A DNA stretch of 64,000 nt, from assembly GCA_036513075.1 (NCBI GenBank), contig DATBZS010000084.1, forward strand, positions 21,014-85,013, read 5' to 3'. The notes under the pieces were generated by a model that was not told the DNA's origin, searched no databases, and saw nothing but the letters and a program-made list of their open reading frames with translations. Shown piece after piece: positions 1-8,146 of this stretch. The stretch comes from Bog-756 sp036513075 (GTDB lineage: Bacteria; Actinomycetota; Acidimicrobiia; Acidimicrobiales; RAAP-2). Both the position numbers and the translations under genes were made by a program. Each line of letters opens with the position of its first letter. Positions within the stretch are counted from its first letter, which is position 1.

Positions 1-501
1 GGCGGGTTCGGACCTGGCTTCAGTCGGGGGCCCAAGGCCCGCCGGGGCGATGTCCGCGCCGCCATCCTCGCTCTGCTTTCCGAGGAGCCGATGCACGGCT
101 ACCAGATCATCACCGAGCTCATCGAGCGCAGCGGTGGAGTCTGGCGGCCGAGCCCCGGCTCGGTCTACCCGACCCTCTCGGCCTTGGAAGACCAGGGTCT
201 GGTGACCGCCGACACGTCGGCCGGACGCCGGGTCTTCTCCCTCACCCCCGAGGGGCGGACCGAGGCGGAGGCGGCCGGCGACGGTCCCACCCCCTGGGAG
301 GAGGCTGCCGGCGGCGACCGTTCGGTCGCCGACCTCATGAACCTCATGGTCCAGGTCGCGAAGGCCACAAAGCAGGTGGCCCAGGCCGGCACTCCCGGCC
401 AGATCCGGACCGTGGGCGAGATCCTCACCGACACCCGTCGGAAGATCTACCTGGTTCTGGCCGACGGCGACCCCGCCGACGAGGAGACCGGGCACGCCTG
501 A
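1..501 (+). CDS. PadR family transcriptional regulator (5' end outside window)
   Basis: The reading frame is open from base 1, so the gene starts upstream. A PadR winged-helix domain begins around the RGDVRAAILALL segment and continues through MHGYQI, the recognition-helix region SPGSVYPTLSALEDQGLV, and the beta-wing ending in SLTPEGR. The C-terminal half, after about residue 95 of the visible part, is acidic and then helical and probably mediates dimerisation. Family members are DNA-binding repressors, often of efflux or stress genes. The target cannot be read from this sequence, because the upstream neighbour is missing and the next gene is on the opposite strand. The glycine-rich residues before the domain (GGFGPGF) resemble the Gly-rich leader seen in many actinobacterial PadR proteins. 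Confidence 0.9.
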   Translation, partial: GGFGPGFSRGPKARRGDVRAAILALLSEEPMHGYQIITELIERSGGVWRPSPGSVYPTLSALEDQGLVTADTSAGRRVFSLTPEGRTEAEAAGDGPTPWEEAAGGDRSVADLMNLMVQVAKATKQVAQAGTPGQIRTVGEILTDTRRKIYLVLADGDPADEETGHA

Positions 502-627
502 CCGTCACTCCGGCGGGCCGCTCCCCCGATCCGCCGGAGACGGTCCGGTGCACCACCGACATGGCGCCCACCGGGGCGCTGTGTCGCGCGGCCCTGACCT
601 CGGCCGCCCGACTGGTCACCAGCCCCG

Positions 628-2145
628 TCAGCGGCTCCGGCCGTGGACCAGGCCAATCAACTTGGCCGCAAGCTCGGTCGCCTTCTCCGGCCGCCCGAAG
701 CTGGTCAGGTTGACCGGCAAGGTGAACCGCTGGGAGGTCACCGCCTTCGGGCGGGTGAACTCGCGGAGGCCGTCGGGTCCGTGGATCCGACCGAAGCCCG
801 ACTCGCCCACCCCGCCGAACGGCAGGCCGGGCACCATGGCGAAGGTCATGATCGAGTTGACCGAGGTCATGCCCGACCGCATCCGGCGGGCGAGCTCGAC
901 ACCCCGACGGCGCGACTTCGTGAACACGGCGCCGCCGAGGCCGTAGTCGGAGTCGTTGGCCAGGGCCAGGCCCTCTTCCATGTCGCGCACCCGAGTGACG
1001 GTCAGGGTGGGGCCGAAGGTCTCCTCGCGGACCGCCTCGGCATCCTCGGGCACGTCCACCAGGATGGTCGGGCCGACCCCGGATGCGTCGACCGACGACG
1101 GACCACCGACGACGGCACGTCCACCGCGGGCCAGAGCGTCGGTGACATGGCGCCGGATGGTGTCGACCTGGGACGGCATCGTCGGCGGGCCCCACGATGC
1201 CTTGTCTCCCGAGCCGGGGGCCAGCTCCCCAGCTTTGACTGTCAGGATGTCGACGAAGCGGTCATAGACGGCGTCAGCCACGTACACACGCTCGGTGCCG
1301 ATGCAGGTCTGGCCGCCGTTGGACATGCCACACCACAGGGCGGCATCGGCCGCCGCCTCGAGGTCGGCGTCGGCGTCGACCAGGAGCGCGTCCTTGCCAC
1401 CGCACTCCATCAGGACGGGGACGAGGTCTTCGGCGCAGGCGGCCATGACCTTGCGCCCGGTGGCCGCCGAACCGGTGAAGGCGATCTTGTCCACCCCCGA
1501 CCGGCACAGCGCGGCGCCGGTCTCGCCCTGGCCGGTAACCAGGACGAACACGTCCTTCCCTTCGGGCACGGCGCGGGCCCAGGCGTCCACGAGCCACCGG
1601 CCGATGGCCGGTGTGTACTCGCTGGGCTTGAACACCACGGCGTTGCCTGCCGCAAGGGCGTAGGCGATCGAGCCCATGGGGGTGAATACGGGGTAGTTCC
1701 ACGGTCCGATGACGCCCACCACGCCGAGCGGCTGGTACTCCACCGAGGCGGCGCTGTTGGCCGCCATCATTCCCGACGGGACCCGGCGTGGGCCGAGGAC
1801 CTTCTTGGCATGGGCCGAGGCCCAGGCCAGGTGGTCGACGCCGAGCGTAATCTCGAGGACCGCGTCGCCGTGGGGCTTGCCGTTCTCACGATGGATCAGG
1901 TCCGCCAGCTCGTCGATCCGACGGGCGATCTCGGACTTGTAACGTTTCAGGTGAGTGGCCCGGCCCTCGAAGCCGAGCGACCGCCACCACACGGCTGCCA
2001 CCGATGCCCCGGCGACCACTGCCCCGACTGCCGCGGCGTCGTCGACGGGGAACGTGTCGACCACCCCGCCCGAACCCGGGTCGAGGGAGTCGAAGGTGAC
2101 GGCCAGCTCGGCCGGGACGGGACGTAGCTGCTCGATGCTGGCCAT
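628..2145 (-). CDS. Aldehyde dehydrogenase family protein
   Basis: This 505-residue protein is of normal ALDH length and oxidises an aldehyde to the acid with NAD(P)+. Visible landmarks are the PWN motif with Asn150, the cofactor-binding FTGS segment near 223-226, the general base Glu247 in MECGGK, and the catalytic nucleophile Cys281 in GGQTCIGTERVYV. The overall pattern, including GVGESGFGR near the C terminus, resembles the GabD2/aryl-aldehyde branch, but the substrate cannot be assigned. The gene stands alone, convergent with the PadR gene. A TAGCCT hexamer lies six bases before the ATG with no Shine-Dalgarno, which supports this start and a leaderless transcript. Confidence 0.93.
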   Translation of the reverse strand: MASIEQLRPVPAELAVTFDSLDPGSGGVVDTFPVDDAAAVGAVVAGASVAAVWWRSLGFEGRATHLKRYKSEIARRIDELADLIHRENGKPHGDAVLEITLGVDHLAWASAHAKKVLGPRRVPSGMMAANSAASVEYQPLGVVGVIGPWNYPVFTPMGSIAYALAAGNAVVFKPSEYTPAIGRWLVDAWARAVPEGKDVFVLVTGQGETGAALCRSGVDKIAFTGSAATGRKVMAACAEDLVPVLMECGGKDALLVDADADLEAAADAALWCGMSNGGQTCIGTERVYVADAVYDRFVDILTVKAGELAPGSGDKASWGPPTMPSQVDTIRRHVTDALARGGRAVVGGPSSVDASGVGPTILVDVPEDAEAVREETFGPTLTVTRVRDMEEGLALANDSDYGLGGAVFTKSRRRGVELARRMRSGMTSVNSIMTFAMVPGLPFGGVGESGFGRIHGPDGLREFTRPKAVTSQRFTLPVNLTSFGRPEKATELAAKLIGLVHGRSR

Positions 2146-2151
2146 GAGCTC

Positions 2152-2157
2152 AGGCTA
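2152..2157 (-). promoter_or_regulatory. Candidate -10 element of a leaderless aldehyde dehydrogenase transcript
   Basis: TAGCCT on the minus strand ends six bases before the ATG at 2145, so transcription would begin at or next to the start codon. No convincing -35 hexamer is visible. The same geometry recurs before several other genes here. Confidence 0.4.
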
Positions 2158-2248
2158 CCGACGCATCCCCGACGGTGCGTTTCGGTCGAGGCGCCCGCTC
2201 CGGCGGTCACACCATCACCGGACTCAGCACGGGCCTGGAGAGCGGAAC

Positions 2249-2818
2249 CTACGCCCCCTCGTAGTCGAAGCCCAGGTCGGGGGCGGTGAGCAGGGCCCGG
2301 AAGGGCAGGCCCTCGGCCTCGGCCATGGCCGCACACGTGCCGCCCCGGTCGACCACGGCCACCAACAGCACCGGGACGGCGCCGAACTCGCGCACTGCGT
2401 GGGCCGCCTCGAGCAGCGAGGTGCCCCGGGTCACCGTGTCCTCGGTGATGACCACCTTGTCGCCAGGATCGAGGGCCCCGGCGATCCGACCGCCGGCCCC
2501 GTGAACCTTGGCCTCCTTGCGCACACTGAAGGCTTTCAGGGCGCGGCCGCGGGTGGCGGCCACGCCGGCGGTGACAAATGCCACCGGATCGGCGCCCATG
2601 GTCAGCCCGCCGATGGCGTCGGCGTCGTCGGGGACCACCGACAGGATGCCGTCGGCCACCAGCACCATGGCCTCGGGCCGGCAGACCGTCTGCTTGGAAT
2701 CGATGAACCAGCTGGACGTCCGGCCGGACTTGAGCGTGAAATCGCCCCGCTTGACCGAGTGCTCGAGCAGATGGGCCCGCAGACCCTCGAACGCGGTGGC
2801 GGGTAGGTGTGTGGTCAT
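2249..2818 (-). CDS. pyrE: Orotate phosphoribosyltransferase
   Basis: This 189-residue type I PRTase makes orotidine 5'-phosphate from orotate and PRPP in cytosolic pyrimidine synthesis. The PRPP-binding motif VVITEDTVTRGTS spans residues 122-134, and the flexible catalytic loop RKEAKVHG starts at residue 100. It lies 120 bases downstream of purM on the same strand, so it may be read through from purF-purM, but the gap is too large for tight coupling. The pairing of a pyrimidine gene with the purine genes suggests joint control of nucleotide supply; this is inference. Confidence 0.93.
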   Translation of the reverse strand: MTTHLPATAFEGLRAHLLEHSVKRGDFTLKSGRTSSWFIDSKQTVCRPEAMVLVADGILSVVPDDADAIGGLTMGADPVAFVTAGVAATRGRALKAFSVRKEAKVHGAGGRIAGALDPGDKVVITEDTVTRGTSLLEAAHAVREFGAVPVLLVAVVDRGGTCAAMAEAEGLPFRALLTAPDLGFDYEGA

Positions 2819-2938
2819 GCTCGGGCCGCTCCTGGGTCGCCGTGGCTGATGTCGTGCTTCCTGGTGTCGTGCGTCGTCATGTCGGGCGTCCTCTGGTCGG
2901 GCATCCTGATGCTGTGGATCGTCTCGCGACGGGACCGC

Positions 2939-4018
2939 TCAGGCGGCGGACGGCCACAGCGGCGGCCCGGTGAGTTGAACCGCGCGCTCGCCCGCCTCCA
3001 CCCGGCCGACCGCCACGGCGTCGATGCCGGCGCCGGACAGTGCCGCCCGGGCGGCATCTGCGGTGTCCGATGACACCGCGACCACCATGCCGAGCCCGAG
3101 GTTGAAGACCCGGGCCATCTCGTCGTCGGCCACACTGCCGAGCCGGCGGATCTCGGTGAAGATCGTCGGGATCTCCCACGAGCCCCGGACCAGGACGGCC
3201 CGGCAATCTTCCGGCAGCATCCGGGGGATGTTGCCCCCGAACCCGCCCCCGGTGATGTGGGCCACGGCGTGGACGTCGGCTGCGGCGATGGCCGCCCGAA
3301 CCGCGGGGGTGTAGATGACCGACGGCAGGAGCAGCTCGTCGGCCACCGTTGTTGCCGCCCCCGGCCACGCCGGGTCCCCGTAGGCGAGGCCGGCCCGCTC
3401 GAGCAGGACATGGCGGGCCAACGTGTAGCCGTTGGAGCGCAGTCCGGGCGAGGGCAGACCGAGGAGCACGTCGCCGGCCACCACCCGATGGGGGCCCAGG
3501 ATCTCGTCACGTTCCACCACACCCACTGCGAAGCCGACCAGGTCGAACTCGTCCGGCGACATGATGCCGGCGTGCTCGGCCATCTCACCGCCGAGCAGGG
3601 TGGCCCCCACCTGACGGCAGCCCTCGGCTACCCCCGAGACCAGATCGGCCATCCGGGACGGTTCCACATTGCCCGTCGAGATGTAGTCCAGGAAGAACAG
3701 GGGCTCGGCCCCCTGGCACACCAGGTCGTCGACGCACATGGCCACCAGATCGATGCCCACCGTGTCGAGGCGCCCGGTGGCCTCGGCCACCGCCGCCTTG
3801 GTGCCCACCCCGTCGGTGCCCGACACCAGCACCGGCTGGCGGTAGCGGGCCGTGTCGAGGGCGAAGAGACCGCCGAAATCGCCCAGGCCGCCCAACACTT
3901 CGGGCCGGCGGGTGGAGACCACCATCGGCTTGATCCGCTCGACGGCCCGCTCGCCGGCGTCGATATCGACACCGGCTGCAGCGTAGGTGGCGGGGTTGTC
4001 CGAAGACGGGTCGTTCAC
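2939..4018 (-). CDS. purM: Phosphoribosylformylglycinamidine cyclo-ligase (AIR synthetase)
   Basis: This 359-residue PurM carries out the ATP-dependent closure of FGAM to AIR, step five of purine synthesis. It shows the PurM/PurL-fold landmarks TDGVGTK, the VDDLVCQGAEPLFFLDY segment, and GGEMAEHAG, a variant of the usual GGETAEMPG. The C-terminal THITGGGFGGNIPR-type segment is also present. The start is the GTG at 4018, whose last two bases and the next base form the TGA stop of purF. This GTGA overlap implies translational coupling. The same frame stays open further upstream, but that part is a shadow of purF and is not part of purM. Confidence 0.95.
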   Translation of the reverse strand: MNDPSSDNPATYAAAGVDIDAGERAVERIKPMVVSTRRPEVLGGLGDFGGLFALDTARYRQPVLVSGTDGVGTKAAVAEATGRLDTVGIDLVAMCVDDLVCQGAEPLFFLDYISTGNVEPSRMADLVSGVAEGCRQVGATLLGGEMAEHAGIMSPDEFDLVGFAVGVVERDEILGPHRVVAGDVLLGLPSPGLRSNGYTLARHVLLERAGLAYGDPAWPGAATTVADELLLPSVIYTPAVRAAIAAADVHAVAHITGGGFGGNIPRMLPEDCRAVLVRGSWEIPTIFTEIRRLGSVADDEMARVFNLGLGMVVAVSSDTADAARAALSGAGIDAVAVGRVEAGERAVQLTGPPLWPSAA

Positions 4019-5508
4019 GCCGTGGGGGAGCCGGCGGCGGCGGTCACGATGGGCCGCTCGGTGATCGCCACCTTGACCGGCACCGGCACCGGGTAGGTGC
4101 CGGTCAGACAGGCGTCGCAGAAGCCGGCACCGGGGGCGTCGATGGCCTCGACCAGGTGCTCCAGGGTCAGGTATTCGAGGGAGTCGACGTCGAGGAACTC
4201 GCAGATCTCGTCGATGGACTTGATGGCGGCCAGCAACTCGGTCCGGTCCGGGGTGTCGATGCCGTAGAAACACGGCCACTTGAACGGCGGCGAGGAGATG
4301 CGCAGATGGATCTCGGTGGCCCCGGACTCGCGCAGCATCTTGACCATGGCCTGGGTGGTGGTGCCGCGCACGATGGAGTCGTCGACCACGATGACCCGCT
4401 TGCCGGCGATGTTCTCCCGCAGGGGGTTCAGCTTGCGCCGCACCCCGTTGGCCCGCTCGGCCTGGGTCGGTGCGATGAAGGTGCGGCCGATGTAGCGGTT
4501 CTTGACCAGGCCTTGTCCGTAGGGGATACCGGAGCCCACCGCATAGCCCTCTGCAGCCGGCACCCCCGAATCGGGCACCCCCATCACCAGGTCGGCTTGG
4601 ACCGGCCGCTGGGTGGCGAGCAACTGGCCCATCCGGCGGCGGGCGCCGTGGACCTCGTTGCCGTACAGGGTGGTGTCGGGACGGGCGAAGTAGACGAACT
4701 CGAAGATGCACAGCCGGGGGTCGAGGCGCTCGTCAGGGAAGGGACGCTCGGAGCGGACTTCCTTGCCGTCGATGACCACCATCTCCCCCGGCTCGAGCTC
4801 GCGGATGAAGGTGGCGCCGATGACGTCGAGAGCCGGCGATTCCGAGGCCAGGACCCAGCCCTGCTCATGGTCGTCGGTGGCGTCGAGGCGGCCGAGGCAG
4901 AGCGGGCGGAAGCCGTTGGGATCGCGCACCCCGATGATCCGGTCGGCGTCCATCAATACGAAGGAGAAGGCGCCCTCGACGTGGGGCAGGATCTGCATCA
5001 GGGCCTGCTCGAGGTCGTCGGTGTGCTCCGAACGCGGGCGCTCGGGCACATCGGGCGGGAAGGACTGGGCCAACAGTTCAGCCACCAGGTCGCTGTCGGA
5101 GGAGACCAGACCGGGCAACATGTTGGCCTGCTCGGCCAAGGCGTCCGTATTGGTCAGGTTGCCGTTGTGGACGAGGCCGAAGCCGGCCCGGCCCACCCCC
5201 CGGAACACCGGCTGGGCGTTCATCCAGTCACTCGAGCCGGCCGTCGAATACCGGGTGTGGCCGATGGCCAGGTGACCGCGGAGGCCGGAGAGCTTGCGCT
5301 CGTCGAACACGGTGGTGACGAGGCCCATGTCCTTCATCACGGTGATGAGGTCGCCGTCGCTGACGGCCATGCCAGCCGACTCCTGGCCACGGTGCTGGAG
5401 TGCATAGAGTCCGTCAAAGGTGAGGTGTGCGACGGGGCGCCCCGGGGCATAGACCCCGAAGACTCCACACGCTTCCTTGGCCTCCATCATCGGTTGATCA
5501 CCGCACAC
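4015..5508 (-). CDS. purF: Amidophosphoribosyltransferase
   Basis: The 497-residue PurF makes 5-phosphoribosylamine from PRPP and glutamine, the committed step of purine synthesis. A short propeptide precedes the N-terminal nucleophile Cys14 in ACGVFGVY. The glutaminase domain covers about 14-240. The PRTase domain carries the PRPP motif VIVVDDSIVRGTT. Cys residues in RLCIFEF and WPCFYG and the late CDAC pair match the [4Fe-4S] ligands of the Bacillus-type enzyme. GTG at 5508 is used as the start; two in-frame ATGs follow at codons 7 and 8, and either would still leave a propeptide. It is co-transcribed with purM through a four-base overlap. Confidence 0.96.
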   Translation of the reverse strand: MCGDQPMMEAKEACGVFGVYAPGRPVAHLTFDGLYALQHRGQESAGMAVSDGDLITVMKDMGLVTTVFDERKLSGLRGHLAIGHTRYSTAGSSDWMNAQPVFRGVGRAGFGLVHNGNLTNTDALAEQANMLPGLVSSDSDLVAELLAQSFPPDVPERPRSEHTDDLEQALMQILPHVEGAFSFVLMDADRIIGVRDPNGFRPLCLGRLDATDDHEQGWVLASESPALDVIGATFIRELEPGEMVVIDGKEVRSERPFPDERLDPRLCIFEFVYFARPDTTLYGNEVHGARRRMGQLLATQRPVQADLVMGVPDSGVPAAEGYAVGSGIPYGQGLVKNRYIGRTFIAPTQAERANGVRRKLNPLRENIAGKRVIVVDDSIVRGTTTQAMVKMLRESGATEIHLRISSPPFKWPCFYGIDTPDRTELLAAIKSIDEICEFLDVDSLEYLTLEHLVEAIDAPGAGFCDACLTGTYPVPVPVKVAITERPIVTAAAGSPTA

Positions 5509-5747
5509 ACCGGGGGTCGTCGGATAGGCCTGACGTGATCGCTAACCACGAAGCGCCGACCACGCACTTCACTCTAGTGCCACCCGTCGAGCGCCCGCCC
5601 GCTGGCCGTCCGGTCCGAGACATCGGCAACAGGTATTGGCAGATCCGGTCGCCAACCCTGCAACACATGTTCCCAGAAATTAGGCGACACGCTGGGACTT
5701 TGCCTGATACGTTGCCGCAACTTCCTAGTGAAAGAGTCGAGGACCCG

Positions 5748-7160
5748 ATGAATGATGCATCCGTAGGCAGGACGGGCGGCCGCCGTGCGTCCAGAGGCCG
5801 ACTCCTGGCGATCATCGGCGTGCTCCTGGCAGCCCTGGCGACCATCGCCGTGGGCGTGACGCCGGGCACGGCCACGGCGGCGAGTCCGGTCACGGCCCAC
5901 GGGTTCGCCTCGGCGGCTCCGACCGCCTCCGGCGAGGCTGCGGCCCCCGGAATCGTCTCACCGCGGTCCGCTGGCTCGACCAAGCTCCCGGCGGTTCTGC
6001 ACGCGCACGACACCGCCCCGATCTGCACCTTCGACGGCCTGCCAGTGGGCAACGTCATCGAAGGCGTGGTGCCGGGAACGGTTGTCTCGATCAGCTGCAC
6101 GGGTTGGCAGCCCAGTGAGAGCGTCTACGCCGCCGAGGCGAGCCCGCTCTACTTCACCGCATCCGGTTCGAGCAACGACGTCGACGTGAACGATCAGCAG
6201 ACCTACACCACGTCACCGTCCGGCGGGCTGACCGGCACGTTCACCATCCCGACGTTCACCGCTGCCGATCCGGCCGCCGCGTGCCCTCCCGGCACCGCCC
6301 AGCTCGCCGAGGGCCTGTGGCGCTGCGGGGTGCTCATGACCGACAACGTCTTTGTCAACGGCGGATATCAAGGTTTCGCCAACGTGGCCGTCGGCTACGC
6401 CTACGGTCCCTTCCCGCCTCCGGCGGCCACCGTGGTGGGCATGGCCGCCACCCAGCACGGCGGCGGCTACTGGGTGGCCTGGTCCGACGGATTCGTCGAC
6501 ACCCAAGGCGATGCCAACTGGTTCGGGGACGCGTCCACTCTCACCCTGTCCGCTCCCATCTCCCACATCGTGGCGACCTCCGATGGTGGTGGGTACTGGC
6601 TGGTGGCCGCTGACGGCGGGACGTTCGCCTTCGGTGACGCCGGGTTCTTCGGCTCGATGGGCGGTCAGCCGCTCAATCAACCGGTGGTCGACCTGGCCCC
6701 GACCCCGGACGGAAAGGGCTACTGGCTGGTTGCTTCGGACGGTGGCATCTTCGCCTTCGGTGACGCCGGCTTCCACGGGTCGATGGGCGGCCAGCACCTG
6801 AACCGGCCGGTGGTGGGCATTGCTGGCGACAACTTGACCGGCGGCTACTGGGAGGTAGCCACTGACGGCGGCATCTTCGCCTTCGGCGCCCCGTTCTTCG
6901 GGTCGACCGGGAGCCTGCAGCTCAACAAACCCATCAACGGGATGACCGCGACGGTCAACGACCTCGGGTACCTCTTCGTGGCCTCGGACGGCGGCGTCTT
7001 CGCCTTCGGCGACGCACCGTTCCACGGGTCGGCCGGCAGCCTGGCGCTCAACGCCCCCGTGGTGGGCATGGCTCTCGACCCGGTCACGGGCGGCTACTGG
7101 CTGGTGGGTGCCGACGGCGGCATCTTCGCCTTCGGCTGCCCGTTCTACGGAGCCGGCTGA
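5748..7160 (+). CDS. Secreted cell-surface protein with six YWLV/DGGIFAFG repeats
   Basis: 470 residues. An Arg-rich start and a hydrophobic stretch around residues 20-40 form a Sec signal peptide that ends near ATAAS. Residues of about 85-230 form an Ig-like region (VPGTVVSISCTGWQPSESV) reminiscent of neocarzinostatin-fold domains. The rest is about six repeats of roughly 43 residues, each with a (G)YWLVxxDGGIFAFGDAxFxGSxG core. These probably build a beta-propeller or solenoid outside the cell. Two further proteins in the window carry the same repeat. ATG 5748 follows a GAGGA ribosome-binding site; longer in-frame extensions lack a signal peptide start. Molecular function is unknown. The last codons lie inside a 24-bp tandem duplication. 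Confidence 0.85.
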   Translation: MNDASVGRTGGRRASRGRLLAIIGVLLAALATIAVGVTPGTATAASPVTAHGFASAAPTASGEAAAPGIVSPRSAGSTKLPAVLHAHDTAPICTFDGLPVGNVIEGVVPGTVVSISCTGWQPSESVYAAEASPLYFTASGSSNDVDVNDQQTYTTSPSGGLTGTFTIPTFTAADPAAACPPGTAQLAEGLWRCGVLMTDNVFVNGGYQGFANVAVGYAYGPFPPPAATVVGMAATQHGGGYWVAWSDGFVDTQGDANWFGDASTLTLSAPISHIVATSDGGGYWLVAADGGTFAFGDAGFFGSMGGQPLNQPVVDLAPTPDGKGYWLVASDGGIFAFGDAGFHGSMGGQHLNRPVVGIAGDNLTGGYWEVATDGGIFAFGAPFFGSTGSLQLNKPINGMTATVNDLGYLFVASDGGVFAFGDAPFHGSAGSLALNAPVVGMALDPVTGGYWLVGADGGIFAFGCPFYGAG

Positions 7161-7194
7161 GCCGGACCGAACGGAGCCGGCTGATCCGGACGGT
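7147..7194 (+). repeat. 24-bp tandem repeat, two copies, across the stop codon
   Basis: ACGGAGCCGGCTGAGCCGGA begins copy one at 7147, and copy two begins at 7171 with a single change in its first 21 bases (TGAGCC to TGATCC). The first copy contains the TGA stop of the repeat-protein gene, so the stop region was duplicated. More GGAGCCGG fragments follow up to about 7216. Confidence 0.85.
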
Positions 7195-7230
7195 CTCCAT
7201 GAGCCGGCGGAGCCGGACAATCTGAACGAC

Positions 7231-7261
7231 CTACCGGCCGGGCGTCACGCCCGGCCGGTAG
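7231..7261. repeat. 31-bp near-perfect palindrome before the PHP gene
   Basis: Two 15-base arms, CTACCGGCCGGGCGT and its exact complement, are separated by one base. There is no T-run. It could be an intrinsic terminator-like hairpin for the upstream gene or an operator for the gene that begins ten bases later. It partly overlaps a TAGCGT hexamer at 7259-7264 that could act as the -10 box of the PHP gene. Confidence 0.7.
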
Positions 7262-7271
7262 CGTCCCCCGG

Positions 7272-8117
7272 GTGATCGACCTCCACACCCACTCGACCGT
7301 CTCCGACGGCAGCGAGGCGCCTGAGCGCATCGTAGAGCTGGCCCACGACGTCGGGTGTTCGGCTGTGGCCCTCACCGACCACGACTCGTTGGCCGGTCTG
7401 GCCCGGGCCGGGGAGCGGGCCGACGAGCTCGGCATCCGCCTGGTTCCAGGGTGCGAGGTATCCTGTGTGCCCATCGCCACCGGTGGTGTCCACGTGCTCG
7501 TGTACTTCGTCGACGATCCGACCAGCCCGCTCGGTCTCGAGCTCGACCGGCTCCGCGACGACCGGGGCGTCCGTAACCTGGCCCTCATCGAGCGCCTCGG
7601 CGAACTCGGGTTCCCGGTCACCTTCGCCATGGTTGCCGCCCATGCCGGCAGCGTCGAGGGTATCGGCCGGCCCCACTTCGCCCAGGCCCTGGTCGACATC
7701 GGTGCCGTCGGCTCGGTCGACGAGGCGTTCGAGCGCTACCTGGCCAACGGCGGTACGGCCTACATCCCGAAGGGCCGTCTGACGGTGGCCGACGTATGCG
7801 GTCTGGCCCGCGACTCGGGCGGCGTGGCTGTGCTCGCCCACCCGACAACGGTGGGACTGGAAGGCGACGCCCTGGCCGGGATGGTACGGGACATGGCCGA
7901 GGCCGGACTCGGCGGCCTCGAGGCCGTCTACGGCCGGTACTCGCCCCAGATGCGGACCGACCTGGGCAACCTGGCCCGCCGCTTCGGCCTGGTGGCGACC
8001 GGTGGCTCCGACTTCCACGGGGCCACCAAGCCCGACCTCTACGTGGGGACCGGGACGGGGGATCTCAAGGTGTCCGACCGGGTGCTCGACCAGCTCGAGG
8101 CGGCCCGGACCGCCTGA
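7272..8117 (+). CDS. PHP domain metal-dependent phosphoesterase (TrpH/RNase AM-like)
   Basis: 281 residues. The N terminus MIDLHTHSTVSDGS gives the first PHP metal ligands, followed by TDHDS, GCEVSC, the later AHP segment, and GSDFHG near the C terminus. This is the full ligand set of the stand-alone PHP family. Family members characterised elsewhere are 5'-3' exoribonucleases or 3',5'-nucleoside bisphosphate phosphatases; which activity applies here cannot be told. The GTG start at 7272 sits right after a large palindrome and has no Shine-Dalgarno. A TAGCGT hexamer seven bases upstream suggests a leaderless message. The gene is convergent with purL. Confidence 0.9.
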   Translation: MIDLHTHSTVSDGSEAPERIVELAHDVGCSAVALTDHDSLAGLARAGERADELGIRLVPGCEVSCVPIATGGVHVLVYFVDDPTSPLGLELDRLRDDRGVRNLALIERLGELGFPVTFAMVAAHAGSVEGIGRPHFAQALVDIGAVGSVDEAFERYLANGGTAYIPKGRLTVADVCGLARDSGGVAVLAHPTTVGLEGDALAGMVRDMAEAGLGGLEAVYGRYSPQMRTDLGNLARRFGLVATGGSDFHGATKPDLYVGTGTGDLKVSDRVLDQLEAARTA

Positions 8118-8146
8118 ACCCCGCCGCCGGGCCACCTGGCGCTCTG

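Noticed and set aside
643..2127. A 494-codon plus-strand frame
   Set aside because: It mirrors the aldehyde dehydrogenase gene, whose catalytic motifs are complete on the minus strand.
5509..5747. A purine riboswitch before purF
   Set aside because: No conserved purine-aptamer core or paired loops could be traced, and the GTG start has no clear ribosome-binding site to sequester.
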